Counted from the first letter of the stretch, positions 46,525 through 58,835 are shown. The stretch is 64,000 nucleotides of DNA from Siphonodentalium dalli (GCA_032622095.1 CP136069.1:168446394-168510393); one strand, 5' to 3'. The notes: a model not told the origin generated them from the sequence alone. A program made the numbers and translations.

Positions 46525-48000
46525 TCAATAAAATCTACCCGATGATGCAATGAAAGTTTTCGTATTGCGAAACAATTTATCATTTAAAGTATTGGATAGG
46601 TTGCTTTGACCAAAGAGGATATCTTCAACCCTATCAACGAAAATTCCATTTAGCCAAAGGCGTTGGATGAATATTAAGCGACTCTCTTCACATAACGGGC
46701 ACTGGAAGAAAAAATGTGAGGCGTCTTCAATATAAAACCCACATTGACAGTGAGCTGTTATAGAAATATAGTTTTCAAGTTTATCAAAATTTAAATCGCT
46801 GCAGTTATTCCTTAGCTTGGTGTGCACGATGTTCCATTTGCGAGAGCCTGAATTGAAGTATGGCGGCGGTTTTGGGGGAAATATAGGCAAGTTGTCATAC
46901 ATTAATTTCAATATGTCGGTTTTGGTGCGATCAGATGAACCATTTATTACTACTGCATTCCATTTGATTACCATCTCAGGCAGAAAGGTCGATTTAAAAT
47001 GTTCTGTATTGTTGCGTTTCTGTAAGAATAATAATGGGTATCGATGTGAGTAGGTAGATTGATCTTTAGCAAAGGTCGGCAAAATTGTACTCGGGTAATT
47101 GGGAGCTTTACCAAGAATTATTTTCTGCCAAGTATTAAATTTATGGTGTTCGCGTCTGGTGTAAAGTGTAGGCCATCCTAGTTCAATGAGGAGTTTTTCA
47201 TTCGAAACAGATTTATTTAACCCACTAACAATTCGAGCGGCATCATAATGTATCCGATCAAGCAGTACAAGAAGAGTGTTCGGTGCGTGAGCCCAAATTA
47301 CATCTCCGTAATCCATAAGCGGCAAAATAAAGGTTTTGTACATACATTCCGAGGTTCGCCGATTAACTGTGAATTTCAATCGTCTCAATTGCGATAGGCG
47401 AGATCTTAAGCGTCCACACAAATTTTCTATTAGCTTGTCCCAATTGAGGTTAGACTGAAAAAACACACCAAGATGTCTATGTGTGTCCACATGCTCTGTT
47501 AACCGACCGTCCATTGCGACACTTAGAGTATTGTAATTAGATAAAAAGGAAAAATTTATTATTTTTGTCTTGGAAGAGTTGAATTGTACCAGCCATTGCT
47601 TGGACCACACATATATACTTTCTACGTCTGTTTGCAGGTTATGTTCACATAAGGTACTGGCGTCTTCGAATGAGGTAAAACACGCGTCGTCGGCGTACAT
47701 ACGCGTGAAAGATATTAAATTCTCATGTATATCATTTATAAAAACTAGGAAGAAGAATGGGCCAAGGATATATCCTTGAGGCACTCCTGCTTTCAGTTGC
47801 AGGGGACTCGAAGATGTTTGTCCAACTTTTACTCTTTGTGTCCTGTTAGATAAATAATTTTTAATCCAGGCCAGAAGTCGTCCATTGACTCCGCATTGTT
47901 CAAGCTTAAATAACAGCCCCTCGTGCCAGACTCGTTCAAAAGCCTTGGAAATATCGCAAAAATAGCACATGTGCACACTTTCTGATCGAGAGCCTAGCAT
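46525..48000 (-). CDS. Non-LTR retrotransposon reverse transcriptase, C-terminal 491 codons (right arm)
   Basis: Translated product identical to that of the left arm over all 491 codons, including YADD and the C-terminal CQCG...H...C motif. The two RT copies are arranged with their 3' ends facing the spacer. As in the left arm, the N-terminal RT part lies in broken frames and the endonuclease is absent. Confidence 0.88.
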   Translation of the reverse strand: MLGSRSESVHMCYFCDISKAFERVWHEGLLFKLEQCGVNGRLLAWIKNYLSNRTQRVKVGQTSSSPLQLKAGVPQGYILGPFFFLVFINDIHENLISFTRMYADDACFTSFEDASTLCEHNLQTDVESIYVWSKQWLVQFNSSKTKIINFSFLSNYNTLSVAMDGRLTEHVDTHRHLGVFFQSNLNWDKLIENLCGRLRSRLSQLRRLKFTVNRRTSECMYKTFILPLMDYGDVIWAHAPNTLLVLLDRIHYDAARIVSGLNKSVSNEKLLIELGWPTLYTRREHHKFNTWQKIILGKAPNYPSTILPTFAKDQSTYSHRYPLLFLQKRNNTEHFKSTFLPEMVIKWNAVVINGSSDRTKTDILKLMYDNLPIFPPKPPPYFNSGSRKWNIVHTKLRNNCSDLNFDKLENYISITAHCQCGFYIEDASHFFFQCPLCEESRLIFIQRLWLNGIFVDRVEDILFGQSNLSNTLNDKLFRNTKTFIASSGRFY

Positions 48001-49126
48001 AAGGAGTGTTGTATTTCCAGCAGCTGGTATAGTGTGCTGTGGCCAGGAATGAAACCGGACTGATAATCATATATTAATCCGTTATTAAAGAAAGTTTGGA
48101 AAGGTATTTCAATGCCACTTTTTCAAAAATCTTTCCAAGAACGGGAAACAGTGAGATTGGTCGGTAATTGTCAGTAGCGGATCGGTCGTTTTTTTATGAA
48201 TTGGAATAACATTCGCCTGTTTCCAAGAATCTGGAAAGCATCTCGATTCAAATTACATTAAAAATAAAATGCGAAGAGGGTCTACCACTCGGTCAATCGT
48301 TCCTAGTAACATGCGAACGGCAACGTGTGCCTTATTTGGTTTGGTCGATTGTATGGCTTCAGTTATATCATCGATCGTGACAGGTAAATCTGATATATTA
48401 TTATCACATTTTTTTCGGAAAATAGGAAGGTTGCATTTAGAATTGTCTATATCTGAATTAGCAACACATTTTTCATTAAGGAGACAGGCTTTGGAATCGT
48501 CATCAAACACCAAATTTCCGCTGCTGTTTCGCAGGGGTGGAATGCAGGAGTTCGGTGCATTATCAAGAAGCTCTTTGACAATGTGCCAAAAACATTTTGC
48601 TGATGAATCTGACTTTATTGAAGTCTCGAGATCTTGATCAAATTTAGCTTTTGCATACTTTTTCATGTTATTCACAGAATTTCGACTCTTTTTGTACCTG
48701 ATCCAATCTTTCGGTTTCCCCGATTTTTGGGCTATGTGGCGTAAACGATTTCTACTACGGATGACAGATCTTAGTTCAGTATTGAACCAACACTTGTTGT
48801 TTTTTTCGGAAAAAAACTTTCTTTCTGGGAACTGTTTCTCTCATTATTGAGAGAAATTTTCTAGAGAATACACAAGTCGCCGAGTTTATGTCTTCAGTAC
48901 CTTTCAGAATGTTATTCCAATCTAGTTCATTCGGTGTATGCCTATCTATGGGCGGTAACTCCACAGGGAAAGCGCGGACACAAGTGTTGATGCCCGTGTG
49001 CAGTAGTGCATATCGAGGTGTCCATATGGTCCAAATTTTGATGCCCTGCTCCTCATAATTTCCGAGATAGTAAAATGACATTTTTTCAGATAAAGGGAGA
49101 TAAGTCTGCGAGGAAAGCGCGGACAA
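48001..49126 (-). pseudogene. Broken N-terminal part of non-LTR RT ORF (right arm)
   Basis: Mirror of 40390-41515 with two substitutions that change the readings: Arg to Gln in FFRKK(R/Q)QVLVQY and Phe to Cys in NEK(F/C)VANS. The frameshifts are shared with the left arm, so the decay happened before the inverted duplication. Confidence 0.75.
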
Positions 49127-49200
49127 TATTCGTTATACGTTTAAGGCATACAAATCATTTGCCCCAACATACTTACCAACTTTTAGTTTTCTACTGCTCA

Positions 49201-49443
49201 TACTTTCCGAAATATAGCGATTATCAAAGTGTGGAGTATTTTAATAATAATAATAATAGTGAAAAAATAAATAAAATAATTTCACTCCGTGGTGAAGCGT
49301 TAGGCCGAACTCATGATATATTCATTTTCTGTATCCCTTAGATGCCTACTTTCCCTAGAGATTTCACGGTCCTCCTCCCATTAGTTTCTGAGTATTTTCA
49401 ATTAAACAGAAAACGGCCCCAATAGAAAAACAATGTACTTCCT
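49201..49443 (-). repeat. 243 bp dispersed segment in right arm
   Basis: Mirror of 40073-40315; see also 60586-60829. Confidence 0.7.
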
Positions 49444-50352
49444 TGGTTACACCATGGAAGTATAATAACAGAATCACTAGCTGTTGTTATATGCATCAAC
49501 GCAAAAAAAAGGCATTCATTTTGAAATTCAGCAAATAAGATATCTAATCATCTCTAGTTTTGGGAAAGTGGGATATGAGTTCACGAGCAATCAAAGTTCA
49601 CACATCATAGTAACTACCTATTAACGTAACACGGAATTCATCATCGCACGCACACAACATGCTCTTTAATATTAGACATAACATGGGACCACAATATCTA
49701 TATAATGCAATCAGCGTTATAAATAGGTTATAAATAGGCGTTATAGTGGTCGAGAGGATGCTGCTTTGTATAATCGTCCGAGTTTCGGCTCAGTATCAAA
49801 CAAGAGAACAACACCGCACACCTATGCATATAAGTTGTTCTCGCCATATGTTGCTTGATGTGCATGTTTTTACAAAAATTGATATTTTAGTCTCGACTAA
49901 TATGTGCGTTAAATTGTTGTGAATGTCAATCGGATTCATATATGTTACAAACAGAAGATATTGAGTTCCCGGGCTAGACTAATTGAAATTGAATATTCTA
50001 TATCTCCGGTGGATATAATATCTGTACCGCGGAATCAATATACTCAGTCCACACATAAACCACCTACCCCCAAACTGGCAGATATTCGAAAGTTATTTTC
50101 ACTTTACATGGACCTCATATTAGTGTTGCTGATCGGGATTCATAACACCTTTGCCGTTGATCTAGTGTTTTATGGGGATACAATTAACTGAGTGTAAGTC
50201 ATGTAATCAACTCAAAATCACTGGCATTTGTGTTAGTGTTGTGTTCTTGTTCACCCAGTAGAGTCCTTTACGTTTCTCAAGAAAACCTAGAAGTGCCATG
50301 CTCAAGTGCCCATTGCTGCGATGCATAGATTCACATTGTATGACTTATATTC

Positions 50353-53100
50353 TGACGTTCGTGTATGCCAGACACAGTTCTGAAATGTGACATTTCTATC
50401 GGTGTGACGTTATGAGAATAATACCGACAACTCAATGTACACGGTTTCAACTGAATTATTCCATCGACTTTTGGGAAACCTGAGCATGAGAGATTACAAT
50501 TAATGCTATGCCGCGGCTTAATTGGCAAATGATACAATAAGGGATTAGTTAATGTATTTGATTTAGTGTAACGCGGATCCCCAGGGCATAGTGGCACGCG
50601 CATCGTCGTGGGGCCAGCCATCAGCATCCTTTGATTTCACTAAATCGTACAAGGGGACCAGAAATGGCATGGGTGCGATACTTGAACCCCCCCCCCCCCC
50701 CCACCCCTGGTGTTTGAGTTGATCGGGTGTGTTTTGATGTGTCTTCGGCTTAGAAACAACCTATAACATACCATTTGCTTGACCCTATTTGGCATTTATC
50801 GTACAACCTTGGTCCGCGGCCACCATGATGTTTTGTTGACGAAATATGTAACGAAAGAAGAGCCTTATTCTAACATTTTGACAAAATTTGTCATGGGGCA
50901 GATAATTGGCACGCTGGGCCAATTGCACCCATTTGGTTGTCGGCCATTTGGGTAGGACGGATTTTGGGTTTGTTTCAAGAAAAAGAGTCCTGTGCTTTAT
51001 ATACATAGAACTAAATTTGAAATAACAATTTTAAAAGGAGTGAGTGGTATTTGATCGGGTGTCTAACAACATGACAAAAATCATTAAAATTACCTATCTG
51101 TATCCATACCATAAATGTGTTAGCAACGAACGCTTTTTACTGCTTCGTGCTGATCTCGACTTTTCGATATTCTATATCTAGAATAAGTCGTTTGTTCATG
51201 GCATATATAGTCATCATAATAGTATTTCGTGTATTTATACCTATATTTATTTCACGGGAAAATAGCCAGAAGGATCAAAAGTCAGTTTCGTTGTGTTTCT
51301 GCCACTTGCAATGAATATGTGTATTTTATCAGTGTGTTCTTCAATAACTTTTTAGTGGTTAATGGTACCCCCCTGATTATACAGACCCGGAACGACTGTA
51401 GAAGTTACTAAATGAGCCAATGATGGCGATGTGAAGTCAGAACGAACGTGGAAGCTCCCGTACCTTATCATATCTATATGAAAGAAGCGCATATAAACCT
51501 GATTGGCCTCGGTTTGATGTGATCGGGTGGGATAAGTGGCACGATGGGCCAATTACACGCATGTGGTTGTTGGTTATTTATTCGAGTCGAATTTTGGAGT
51601 TGTTTCGAGAGAAAAAATGTCACGCGTGCTTACTCTAGAAATTTCAGCTTTAATTGTTAAATGTGAAATGACCGAAGGGCCCTATTCTAACATATTCACA
51701 TAAATCAATCAAATGGCATATAAATGGCATAGAAACGCTCTTTATTGCTTCTAAATTCGATATCGCGAATAAGTCTTTTGTACATGACATAATAGTTTCT
51801 CCAAATTATACCTATTTGGATGACGGAAAGCGGGTCAGAATCTGTGATTAAAATAGGTGGCGTTTGACCAAAGACTGTGACGTTCTGACCAAATTGAAAT
51901 TTGGCCTTTCGTCTGTTCACGTTATGACACAATCAGCTTATTATAATTTTTCCATCGACCCTGGGAGACCAAAGTATGAGCCATTAGAAGCGACGTCATG
52001 CAGCGCCTTAACCGTCAAATCATTATTGTCTATTCAGGACTAATTAATGTAACTGATTTAGTTTCAAGCTGCTCCACGGGGCATACTGGCAGCTGCCTCG
52101 CCATTGATACCCCAGTAGTGGCATATATTAATCTCGTCACAGAACGATTGAAGGATGAATATATAAATAGGTATATTATCAGTGCAGACGATCCACACAG
52201 TAAACGAAGGCCATACAAACAATTCAAAACCATTTTTCGACTCGAACCATATCTAATACATACAATTTCTATCAAAGACCGTGAACAATTATGTAGACTT
52301 CGAATCAGCTGTCATTCATTAGAAATAGAAAAAGGCCAACACAAACGCCCACCGACGCCAGCCAATGATCGGATATTCAAGATGTGCAATACTAACTCAG
52401 TGGAAGACGAGAAGCATTTTGTTCTCCATTGTATCAAATACGACAAATTGAGAAAAAGGCCTATATGAATCACTAAATTTCTAAGGGCCAGTAGTATCTC
52501 AAAATGCATATACATAATGCGAAACGACCAACCAAATACAAGTAATGTGATCAGTCGAGCTTTCAAAGAATTCTTTGAAATGAGAAAAGAAGCCCGAAGT
52601 TGATGAATAAATTAATAATTAATTTCTATTCCACACGATATCATAGGCCTGCATACAGTTTATTTGCTTGCTTATATTATTGAGCTCTACTAAGTCATTG
52701 TATAACTGTAGTGTGAATATGTGGAAAGTTTATTATATGAACTATGTATGTGTAAATTATATTATTATTATGTAATGCATACGGCTCACATGAGTGTTTT
52801 ATGCTAATAAATATCATATCATAATTCCTCGCAGCATTGAAGCAATATTCTGAGGAAGAACGTGGATTGAACCCGATTTATTACCTCCACCCAATTTAAA
52901 GATGCTCAATCCGATGCGATGATCCCCATATCATCCGATTCCAACAACAACATTTTTTGAAATGCCGCTTCAGTTGTCATACTGGCACAATTGTCATGCC
53001 TCGCCATTGAGATCACAGTAGTGGCATATCTCGCGGCAATGAAGCAATATTCTGAGGAAGAACGTGGATTGATCCCCGGTTTATTTCCTCCACCCAGATT
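50353..53100 (+). repeat. Degenerate large tandem duplications
   Basis: The stretch from GACGTTC..GAAATG through TTAATGTA.CTGATTTAGT to CATA.TGGCA at 50,353-50,600 recurs at about 51,888-52,095. GATCGGGTG with GGGCCAATT(G/A)CAC and AATAAGTC.TTTGT.CATG(G/A)CAT at about 50,720-51,210 recur at about 51,520-51,795. CTCGCCATTGATACCCCAGT with AGTGGCATAT at 52,098 recurs at 53,000. GAGGAAGAACGTGGATTGA recurs at 52,853 and 53,057, about 205 bp apart. One or more old local duplications are overlaid on RT remnants. A 16-base C run lies at 50687-50702. Confidence 0.65.
52160..52603 (+). pseudogene. Non-LTR RT C-terminal tail, frameshifted
   Basis: The frame carries LRISCHSLEIEKGQHKRPPT, PANDRIFKMCNTNSVEDEKH and FVLHCIKYDKLR, the Cys/His tail typical of CR1/L2-like ORF2 proteins in invertebrates. 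After a frameshift near 52,460 comes VISRAFKEFFEMRKEARS and a TGA at 52,601. It is not the same lineage as the RT in the palindrome (that one has CQCGFYIEDASH). Everything upstream of the tail is missing. Confidence 0.65.
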
Positions 53101-53175
53101 AAAGGTACTCAATCCGATTCGATGGTCCCCATATCATCCGATTCCAACAACAACATTTTTTGAAAAGCCAGATCG

Positions 53176-53493
53176 ATGTTCAATAACAACTCGAATTGCG
53201 GTGCCTGCAGATCAACGTATCACAAAGAAATTGAACATGTATTATTTACATGTAATGTGCCAGCCATGCATCAATTGAGATACAGTTTCTGGTCAATCAC
53301 CATTGACTTCTTTGGGGTAGAATGTTTTATGTTTCTCGATTCACTCTCGCAAAACCATCTATGTGACTTCCTAATCGGCGGCACAGCCTTCGTTCCTCCA
53401 CTCGTTGTCATCAATGCTTGGGGAGATATTCTCACATTCGCCGCGAAATTCATGTACAAAGGATGCCAACTTTTACGAAACAATGCCCGTTAA
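53176..53493 (+). pseudogene. RT-tail-like fragment inside the TIR element
   Basis: The frame reads NCGACRSTYHKEIEHVLFTC then NVPAMHQLRYSFWSITIDFF and FLDSLSQNHLCDFLIGG. The C..C...H....C spacing followed by LR matches the non-LTR ORF2 tail pattern. No RT catalytic part is present. The adjoining frame 53418-53846 is probably its frameshifted continuation plus chance sequence. Confidence 0.45.
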
Positions 53494-53875
53494 GACTATA
53501 TCCGATTGCTTGCGTGTGCTTGCTGCCTGCCAGAAAAGCAAGTCTTGTTGACATTAAAATGTTTGAGGGTGAAAAGGAGCATGGCTTAGTGAACATAAGA
53601 TCAACATCTATACGCATGCGATATACAATTTCCTTATCTAAATGTGATCAAACTCTAATATGGTACATAGACCATACGGCTCATACGGCTGTAATGTACT
53701 GGAATTCAGTGTTGTTACTTTTTGCCGCCATTTTCTATGCTCAAATGTTGTTTGTATATATACTAAATAATGTTTATAAATACCACTCTCACCTTTATGT
53801 GTACAAAACGCTCCAATTCGTTTATACAACACATACAATGTATTGATGTATAATCTCCGTTAATGGAGGTTAATA

Positions 53876-53900
53876 CATATATATATATATATATATATAC
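53876..53900. repeat. (AT)n microsatellite
   Basis: Uninterrupted AT dinucleotides within the 970 bp element. Confidence 0.9.
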
Positions 53901-54076
53901 CCTGTTATTTATAAATTTTTTGTTCAACGAAATTCTGCCAGTTTGTCAAGTATCTGACACAAAAAGCCACTTGATTTTAGACAATTTAGTCTTCTCGACT
54001 CGAATCGTATATGTTTTAACCCCGGAGCCTGAGAAATCTTAATTTGCGAGCGTTAATTCGAATTGAGTACCTTTAA

Positions 54077-57000
54077 CCGACTGTTGTGTTCAGCCACCCA
54101 TTATCACGGCATACAAATAAACGACAATGCGAGAAATACTGTAGAAATATAGTTATGGGTCGGCTGTGTTGTGTTACGCTGGCACAGCATTAATTTTGTC
54201 AATAATATTAGTCAGTATGGCATTAACACAATTGATCCTTTCATATTATAACCTGAGATCAGTGCTTATAGTTGTGGTATGCTGTTCCAAGATAGCGACT
54301 GTTGTTTGCACGCAATATGGGGGGGGGGTGGGAGTCACACTGGCAAGAGTTTTTTAAAAACTGTTTTAACTGCCATTTTATGAATGTTTAGAACGTTCTC
54401 AAATTTGCCTATATATGATATACTTCCCAGTCCTGCAATCTACTTTCTATTCCACCGGTCAATTCAATTTGTTTAATCTTATCGACCAATAATACATAGA
54501 TATTAAGATAACATATATTACATTTATGAACATGACTTACATCATAAATTTTCAAATGATACATTATAATATATGAACAGTATTTACAATATAAATAATA
54601 TACTTGCCTGTTATATGTCATTGCCATTAATCTGATCCGTTTGGTTTAATTCATTAGGGCTTACCATTCAGGTGTAATGCCATACCACGAGAGAGATATT
54701 TATTCCTCCAAATATGGGGACCATTATTGTACAATACATGTATATACATATACAAAAGTTAACTTGTGACATATATACACAATATAATTTAATTTGAGAA
54801 GGCTCATTTGAAGTCGATAGTGCGATCTAGTTTCTTATGTGATAATTAAAATATCAGGAGGTCGGATAACTTTCATGAAAGACAGACACAAAACGGAAGC
54901 TAATAAAGCCCGGCGTTCCAATGCAGAAACATCTGCTCAACACATTGAGCAACCTTCAAGCATCGGGGCGTTCGTATTACGTAATGTATCATCTGGTGGA
55001 AATTTCTGGCCTATAAAGACAGCACGGAATTCCATGCTTCTTTGATGATGAATAATGACTGGCAGAAATCCACTGCATTTGACCACCATGTGTGTTAATA
55101 TCAGTGTCAAGTCGAATAGATCAGCATATCCACCGGATAGCTGCCTAGTTTTATACTGTTGCTCAATATTTCATGTGTATTATAAGTGTTGGTCGATGTA
55201 GCTTGGAATACATTTAACACTGTAAGCAGACGAGTGGACTTGCTAGTAGGAACACCAGAGGCTAAAGGCACGGGCGGCGTTTGTTGCAGAAATATTTATA
55301 TTTGTCCAAATCGGCATTAACAGAAGGAACACAAAAATATATACAGTTCCGCTCGATGCCAAACATAATCAGCGCGTAGATAGTATATTGTCGTCAAGAC
55401 GTACGATGTTGTACGTAAACAAGAGACTGCTCGTGTTACAGAAGTTGTGCTTCTGTTTATATAACACAGTGCAATTATATTGGTTAACACACACAAATGA
55501 TATAAACGCTCTTTATTATTTCCATATCAGGAAAACCTTAACAAATAACGCTCTTTGTGTTTACCATATCCGGACATAAAAAAAAACAGGAAACATAACG
55601 TTTTTGCTTTCGTTTACACAACAAAAGGGGAAAATGACAATAACATACTGTTTATGCCATATTTCTGATTGACATAAGAACAAAGGCTCTATATTTTTAC
55701 TAATCCTTCTGTTTATGGCGGTTTTTGACGGATGTGATTATTATAACAGCATACCCACCACCAACGCCGCCCGTATCTTTAACTTATGTTAAGAAATCAT
55801 ACCTATATAGTATATCGAAAATTCGTAATTATATGTTGGATTATGACTATATATGGGGAAATCTTGCCTGAAATAAACACAATACAATAGCAGTAATGTT
55901 TTTTTTCCCATTTACATACACACACAATATACATCTATTCAATTATATATGACCTGTCAAATGAACAGCGATTTCGTTCTATATTGTTAAATGGCTACGA
56001 TATACGCTTTAACCTCTACTTATCCACGCTTCTATGTACATGTACATTTATTTGCAATGGTGTCGATATACCAAAACCATTGCTAGACACCAAATAATTC
56101 TGATCAAATTGGTCGACATAAACTCAAATGTTTTGTATCTCGTAATTTGCTGTACATTTCAGTTTGATAAGGTTTCGAAAATTCAACAATTTCGTGCTTT
56201 ATATGCAAACTACTTGGCTTCAAATTGAATAGGTGCGAAAAGTGTTGTTCCACATGTAAGTCATATTGTAGCTTGAAAGAATCGAAGATGGTTCACCGTA
56301 TTACCACTTATGGTTGCACACCTGCAGGTTGCAGTGAATTATCTCCGAACGCGACCAAATTTACATGGCATGGTCACATGTCACCCCGGTAACGATGCCA
56401 TGAACATTTTGTAAGCGAATTACTCGCTCCTGAATGTTCAAAAAATATATATTTGCTCTCCATAATGAAGGAAAGTTGCTAATGGAGTAGCCGAAGCTCG
56501 CGCGAGGGTGAGATCAGACCAGAGGAGGCGGTACACGTCATATTTAGCAAAAAGAAATAGGAGTCAAATTGTTGAGCAAACAGTTAAGTCAACACTATTT
56601 TCAGTGTATATACTGTTGCCGCGTCCCTGCAACGGTGTAAGGTACACGATGCTGGTTGATCGCATCCATGACAGGGGGCGACGCACTCTATTTGTCATTG
56701 GTCATAACCAATGATTTCATGCAATGCATACATAAGCAGATGTTGAGTATATCGATGGATCATATGCGTGATTGATCACCATAATTACGAATTTTATGTT
56801 TTCAGTACGCTTTCATAGTGTTGAACATGAAATCTTGTTTGTCAGTGCCATGAATGTTCATTTATATGTGGTGCACTAATCATTGTTAATGTTAAGTGCT
56901 TTTAAAGATGCATTATCCGATTAAGTGCTTTTTAAGATGCATTATCCGATTGAAGAAATATTGTCGTTGTAACTTGGTGATATGGTGACCGTCTGATAAA

Positions 57001-58177
57001 TTAAAATAACTGGGGTAAAATATGTATGTATCACATTGTGTCACGCATACATTTGGCGATTTACTACAAAAGCCAAACAGGAGGGAATATCTATCTTGAG
57101 CAGTGAGATCGCCTGCCGGCGCGTGTTAGCCCATCCATAACTAATATAATCCGATTGCGCGCCTTAGGGGCGGCGGCAGATATCTCAAATTGTCTCAGCC
57201 CATAGTGTGCGCTATATATCTGCCCTGGCGGTTAATAGGAATTATGATTCCCTTCTATATGGCTGTGTTTGTATACACCGTCGGGGTGGTACGCCATGGA
57301 TGGCGGCAAACACTCTGGGTTTAAAATTAATAGATCAGTATATTGCTATGCAATGTTATAGTCCCTATATATAGTTTGCTGATATTAACATCCACATATG
57401 TACATGTACGTAAACAGTCACAACTGATCCCGTCTATCTCAAATCGTAAATGTTTTATTTTTTAAAATAATTATTGGCATCGCGTATGATCGATACCTGC
57501 AGAATATATCCCACTAGGACATTGGTATCCATATTATTCATGCTGTTGTCGTCATACAAACAAAACAACCACAATCATGCGTGATTAGTTCCACAGATTT
57601 GTATTGAAGTGCTCTAAATTGATGACAAAGTACGACACATACTCTTCGTTAAAATATGCAGTCGAAAATGGCGAATCAAGAAGGATGATCTTGGATTCAT
57701 CGATGTGGCTGGAAAATATTTTAATTCGGCCGTTTCCGAAAATCAAAATACTGACAGACATACGGATTACGACATGGTTCAGTGGGTGGAGATGAGGATA
57801 ATGAGAGTATTCTAAAGGAACGGCATATAAATAATATAATTGTGAAATTGCCTCGTAATATTGTGGGATAAGTGGAATTAACTTTTATTTTATATATCTA
57901 AAGGAACAGTAACTCCTGCATGCAAACTACTTATGTCCGCGCTGCGTGACATTCGCATAAATTTGGAGACAGCATGGCGTTTATTAAAATAATTCATATG
58001 CCGCCTATATGGAGGAAGCTTTTATTTTATGTAATCTTGTGATATATTTCTATAATACCATATGGGCGCACAAAACCTAAATTAAACAGTAAAATATAAT
58101 ATAGACACATAAACAAACTCTAATGTTAATGTCGAAGCGTACGTGCACATGTACGTCAGTGAGATATCCCGAATTTA
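54077..58177. other. Unassigned AT-rich stretch
   Basis: No exon with convincing splice sites. A G run lies at 54319-54328. Two AACGCTCTTT motifs, at 55505-55516 and 55547-55558, lie 42 bp apart, each followed by TT.CCATATC.GGA, which shows a small local duplication. Confidence 0.4.
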
Positions 58178-58835
58178 AGTAGTCTTGTTGATTTGCTACG
58201 ATGCTGGTGGGTATACCACGGAGTTGAAATATGCTGATATGGTAAACTGATTCTGTTAAGAAAATGTACCGTTATTCTTTAGGAACAAACATGTTGCAGT
58301 GTCTGGATATATATACAATAACGGAACAATTTCTTAACATCAATATTTGTCACTACCAGCACAATGGCAAGTCAGCAGGACCCACCAGCATCAGATCAAA
58401 TTAGCAGGATAATTTAACCGGGATGGAAAGTGTTTGCCTTGCAATGACTGGACCTTGAAATCAGCTCTATCTCACCTATGACATACATGCACTGTGTCAC
58501 ACTTATAGTAAGGTGGTCACTTTCACCGCTGTGGCCTGCTCCCACAACTATTGATACACACGGAGTTACCATATATAGCTCACATCCCTGTCGACGCGCC
58601 CGTGACCTGACGGGTGTCACCTTGTTGTCTCGATGTCCGTTTCGATATAGATTGGTGTGGGTGTGTATAGATGATGATCGCCGCTCTTCATTGCTATAAA
58701 TATTCATTTAACACTGGTTCGCCCTGGTTATTTGGTCATGTGGTCTTAGCAGCATCAGTTCGCCATATCAGCAGCATGACTGTTCACCTGATCCCACCAG
58801 CATCATAGCAAATTAGCAAGACCATTTAACCAGTG
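58178..58835. repeat. CCACCAGCATC repeat, one inverted and two direct copies
   Basis: GATTTGCTACGATGCTGGTG at about 58,192-58,211 is the inverted form of CCCACCAGCATCATAGCAAA at about 58,784-58,803. A direct relative (CCCACCAGCATCAGATCAAA) is at about 58,380-58,400, followed in both direct copies by TTAGCA.GA..ATTTAACC. The outer inverted pair could bound a TIR element of about 640 bp. Confidence 0.5.

Larger units (their letters stand above)
44948..50352 (-). repeat. Giant palindrome, right arm (5.4 kb)
   Basis: Inverted copy of the left arm, 5,405 bp. The outer boundary is sharp: pairing holds at 50,352/39,164 and fails from 50,353/39,163 outward. The inner boundary is 44,948/44,567. Confidence 0.97.
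53103..54072. mobile_element. 970 bp TTAA-flanked TIR element with captured RT tail
   Basis: The ends are AGGTACTCAATCCGATTCGA and TTCGAATTGAGTACCT, with TTAA outside both (53099-53102 and 54073-54076). The right side carries CTTCTCGACTCGAATCGTAT, as in the 480 bp element at 26,869. The interior differs and holds an RT-tail-like frame and an AT microsatellite. The left end also appears as a diverged duplicate at about 52,898-52,955. Confidence 0.7.

Noticed and set aside
39164-50352. The palindrome as a single transposon with 5.4 kb TIRs
   Set aside because: No target-site duplication or typical terminal motif at the sharp outer boundaries; inverted duplication or artefact fits better.
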